Assembly: GCA_028023455.1 (NCBI GenBank)
Contig: JAQFVV010006203.1
Location: 14,298,348-14,362,347, forward strand
Length of the DNA stretch: 64,000 nt
Direction of reading: 5' to 3'
Source of the DNA: Epiperipatus broadwayi
Taxonomy: Eukaryota; Onychophora; Udeonychophora; Euonychophora; Peripatidae
The notes under the pieces are model-generated. The model was not told the DNA's origin, searched no databases, and worked only from the letters and a program-made list of their open reading frames with translations. The position numbers were made by a program, and so were the translations under genes. Every line of letters starts with the position of its first letter. Positions within the stretch are counted from its first letter, which is position 1. Shown here piece by piece: positions 60,786 through 64,000 of the stretch.

Positions 60786-62049
60786 ATATATAAAGTAGAA
60801 TGTTTGTGTACGGTTTAAAATTATTTAGATTGGAAGTTAGAAGTCATTGTATTTATTGGGTGTTTTAAAAAAATACATTTTATAGAAATAACTTATATTG
60901 GTAAGTTAATGAAGTGGATTCCAAAAAAAAAAAAAAAAAGAGCATATTACTCTTTTTTTTTTAATGCTGATTTTTTAAAAAAATTTAGGAATATTATAAA
61001 TTATTATTATTATTATTATTAATTCTTTGAAGGAAAAGCCGTTTTTTATATAATCTTTATTTGTATTTTTGGTCACTAAACTAATTATTTAAAATTCAGA
61101 ATTTTGCTTTTCGATTGGTACTAAGCAACAATTTTCTATATACTAAAGTAAAATATTAATGAAATAAAAATATCTCAATTTCTAAAAGTCTTTACTTATT
61201 TCCATATCTGAAATTTTATATTAATTCTTTATCAGTATATATTTTTAAGATATTTTTCTTTACTTCAAAAATAACTTGTAAATACTCATTCTATGTGAAT
61301 AACCTCAACAAATCATATGCAAAAATTAAAGTCGAATATATAAAAAAAAAAACTTAAATATATTAGAGAGTAACAATTCAGATTATTAATTTGATTTTTG
61401 GATATCTTCAAAATCATTCCATAATTAAAATATAGTTATTTGAAAATATTAATAAACAAAAAAAAAAATAGATGTACTTTTGTATATTACATTTCTGGAT
61501 CATTGTTGAAAAGAAGATGATAATGGTATAAAAAGACCATTGAAAATATTAATACAAAGAATATGCTAGAGTATGGACTAAAAATTCATGGATCTAAGCT
61601 CAACCATTCACTTCTGGGGGCTAAACATCATGTGATCTCCTGACTAGATGTTCAGTTTTTTTGTCTTTCATTTATATATATAAGGATTGAAAATCGTACT
61701 GTAAAATTTGATGGATAAATAAATCTTGTATTGGATGAGGTTAAAAAAATAAAAATAAAATAAAGTCTCTAAGTCATATTCAGACGATATTAATAATTTT
61801 TAATTGCATGTAAATGATTTTTACTGCTGATCAAATATGTAACATTTATGAATATAAATGTTTCATGAAACAATTTGTTCTAGAAACATATTCAGGCATG
61901 CTAGTTTAATGAAATATTCAGATAATATTATATTAATTATATGCAGGGATCAGAGAGGATAAAAGTGATGAAATAGACTATGTTTGAAGTATCTGCCATA
62001 TTTTTTTATTTATTAAATGTAAGAATATTCAAATGGCTTTATTGATCAA

Positions 62050-62160
62050 GAGTTCATAAGAAAAACGAGTGCCAGAAGAACCAGCAATGGAATTGATCCT
62101 AAGACCTCACATTCTAGAATCTGACATTCTACCATCATGCTAAATCATACAGGGTATTTA
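62050..62160 (-). repeat. tRNA-like SINE fragment
   Basis: The minus strand reads AGCATGATGGTAGAATGTCA and AGGATCAATTCC with tRNA-like spacing. It is a degenerate polymerase III head without a closed acceptor arm. Confidence 0.5.
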
Positions 62161-62519
62161 TTTAATAAATTAATAGAAAAAGCATTTCTCAACATTTTGT
62201 TCATTTTTTTTATTAAATAAATACTGAATAATATAAAAAACAACTGTCAACTATAGTACTTGAAAGCATGTTCTTGAGGGGTGTTTACTTTATCTTACAA
62301 TGAAAAAGACAACAAAAATAGTTAAATATATATATAAAAAATTATCTCCCCTCTCCTTGCGTGTTTACTTAACAATTTATTTGCTGAATATATATGTGAT
62401 CAGTGAATATGTCAGAAAAGCTATACTTATCTTACTATTATCTTTTCAGCTAACAGCATTAATATCTATATCTTCTTTTTATAATATGGACATTAATATT
62501 TATATATGCTTCTTGCCAT

Positions 62520-62600
62520 GTGTGGCTTGGCACAGTAGGGAAGTCGAGAATTGATTCTGGTGCTTGAACTTCCTATGAACTCTGGAGCAATAAAGCCATT
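62520..62600 (+). repeat. SINE tail fragment
   Basis: GGCACAGTAGGGAAGTCGAG, AATTGATTCTGG and the tail CTCTGGAGCAATAAAGCC resemble the fragment at 23840-23945. Confidence 0.45.
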
Positions 62601-63179
62601 TGTGCTTTTTTTTTTATATCCTTCTTAAATTTGTAATTCATTTTCTTATCAAATTTAGTTAGTTGATAGTATAGTGAAATGATTAAAATTTAATAAAGTG
62701 ATGATTGGATTTATAATCCACAACAGTTGTCTCCACTTATTAAAGCTTTAACATTTGTTATGTGCATTTATACAGTAATCTCCATATTCATGGACTCACC
62801 GTTTAAAATTGGAAAAAAAAAATTAAATAAACAAGAATAAGAAATTCATAAATGTCTCAATCAGCCATTTTATTATCTTGTGTATTCTTCCAGTCATGTG
62901 ACTGTTCTCTCTTTTTATATATTATTACAGGAACTTTTCATAACTACATTATTATATTTTTTGATAAATAATTTTGTTTATATCTTAATGAATAATTTTA
63001 AAAATTAAATTATATTGCCAGTGTTTGTATATATTTCAAAAATATGCTATTCTCCACTGCTTCCACATCCAAAAAAAAAAAGGATTGGAATCAAATATAG
63101 TGGATATGGGAGTAGTACTATAGTATATGAACCACATAGATAATTATATGTAAATATAAATGAAATGTACATATCATAC

Positions 63180-63253
63180 CTATAAAATGTTCCCACGAGT
63201 AAAGCTGAGAGTTTATACACTCATTTATAAACTGGACTAGCCAATGAAATAAT
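63180..63253 (-). CDS. MYO19: Myosin XIX motor-domain exon A (first in window)
   Basis: This 74-bp exon encodes 24 full codons, reading LFHWLVQFINECIN then SQLYSWEHFI, plus split codons at each end. Human MYO19 has LFDWLVSVIN and then SWTTFIG at this place, so this is the helix leading into the switch II strand of the motor. The acceptor AG is at 63255-63254 and the donor GT at 63179-63178. The last base, G, joins the first two bases of the next exon to make the Gly before ILDVYGFE. The gene continues upstream past the window end, where the P-loop and switch I exons must lie. MYO19 is an actin motor anchored to the mitochondrial outer membrane (family knowledge). The exon is short, but the frame junction and the alignment agree. 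Confidence 0.88.
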
Positions 63254-64000
63254 CTACATTTTAAAAATAAAATAAATAATTTTAATATAAACATTTACAA
63301 TTCAGTGAATATTTTTTTATTTGCATGAGAAGAATTGAAATTATATCATATTGATTATAAAAGAATATTCACCAAGATAATAAAATATTCAAAGTGATCT
63401 TTATTTTCAGTCGATGTTATACATAAATATATAAAATTATATTTCACAAAAAATATGGATTGTATAATGATTATTACAGTGTTATTTATAAAATTATTTA
63501 ACCAGATTTTTAATGTAATGTATCTCTGACATTGCTGGACTAACATTTATACATTCATTATTAAAGTGAACCATTAGATATATGCATATACATTAAACTT
63601 TATTAGCGATTTATATATAATCATGTGGGAGGAAACTAAGACATTCAGATATGTGCTATTGGTATTAATCTGCTTGCACTCACCATTCAATAAATATTTT
63701 AAAAGCATAGGTGAATCACTTATTCTTAAAGCTTATTATATAAAGAAACATCTATTGACAGTACTTAATTCAGGGTTTGATTCTATTGTGAGCCTGATAA
63801 TTCAAATGCCAAGATATTTCTATAAATTTAATTCTATATATCGTAAAAGAGACATTGTTGATCAGTGATTTATTAACTTTATATAAACATTTTGTCATTT
63901 AAATTATCAGGCCACAATACAATAAAGAGATGTTGGTTTATATAATAATAAGTTCTAAGCATAAGTGATTCACCTATACTTTTAAAACAGCTATTGATGG
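63254..64000. other. MYO19: Upstream MYO19 intron, partial
   Basis: This sequence precedes exon A on the minus strand. I found no further exon. The 81-codon plus-strand frame at 63623-63868 overlaps an inverted-repeat element and matches nothing I know. Confidence 0.6.
63693..63990. repeat. Inverted-repeat element at window edge
   Basis: TTTTAAAAGCATAGGTGAAT with CACTTATTCTTA at left pairs with the inverse near 63950-63985. An inner pair is GCCTGATAATTCAAAT/ATTTAAATTATCAGGC. MITE-like and non-coding. Confidence 0.78.

Larger units (their letters stand above)
55334..63179 (-). other. MYO19: MYO19 intron between exons A and B
   Basis: This 7.8-kb intron holds an RTE-like LINE (56700-58500), inverted repeats (59432-59567, 60138-60314), a direct repeat pair (60336-60785) and SINE fragments (62050-62160, 62520-62600). 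55400-56690, 58500-59430 and 60800-62040 show AT-rich sequence only. Confidence 0.8.

Noticed and set aside
63623-63868. 81-codon plus-strand frame
   Set aside because: It overlaps an inverted-repeat element and has no recognisable domain; a chance frame.
63254-64000. Exon upstream of exon A (expected ...KLIY)
   Set aside because: No frame resembling that segment ends in the needed phase; it is probably beyond 64000.
1-64000. CRISPR arrays, operons, ribosome-binding sites or prokaryotic terminators
   Set aside because: Spliced exons and eukaryotic transposons show nuclear animal DNA; no spaced direct-repeat array was seen.

Overview
This is an AT-rich (roughly three-quarters A+T by eye), intron-dominated animal nuclear sequence. 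It contains no bacterial-type genes, rRNA or convincing functional tRNA gene. The one cellular gene I can prove is an unconventional myosin, best matched to myosin XIX (MYO19), on the minus strand. Eight exons (63253 down to 2585) join in frame through GT-AG introns of about 2.3 to 14.4 kb. They encode a continuous stretch of motor head from just before switch II to the converter. The N-terminal half of the head lies beyond position 64000, and the IQ/tail exons lie beyond position 1 or were not recognised. MYO19, tRNA-derived SINEs, RTE-like and Jockey-like LINEs, hAT, pogo/Tigger-like and Gypsy elements together suggest a non-vertebrate metazoan; I cannot name the species.

Layout in plus coordinates. 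1-2584: no feature proved. 2585-5184: two exons around a hAT MITE and a fold-back element. 5185-19547 (largest intron): a CpG-richer block, a dead LINE (9.96-12.5 kb) and a 5.3-kb Gypsy element that has lost its reverse-transcriptase core and carries a 1.1-kb inverted-repeat element. 19548-23425: two exons around a retrozyme-like repeat with a hammerhead ribozyme. 23426-31642: SINEs, a hAT MITE, a 600-bp SINE palindrome, a fold-back element and CpG-rich blocks that might be a nested promoter. 31823-42904: hammerhead-like repeats, a Jockey-type LINE fragment, a 3.2-kb hAT with a decayed transposase, and another LINE fragment. 43016-55211: a 1.05-kb near-perfect palindrome carrying hammerhead ribozymes, a pogo/Tigger-like element with a nested 182-bp TIR element, a further hammerhead-like motif and a 455-bp fold-back. 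55334-63179: an RTE-like LINE fragment and several small inverted or direct repeats.

The most interesting observation is a repeat family with units of about 390-420 bp, seen at two loci 28 kb apart (20.28-20.83 kb and 48.79-49.90 kb). Its units contain complete type I hammerhead ribozyme folds. Between the two loci stem I and stem III differ in sequence, yet base pairing is preserved. This is what is expected of metazoan retrozymes or Penelope-related ribozyme elements. All assignments come from reading the sequence and from memory of protein families; nothing was searched or folded by software.
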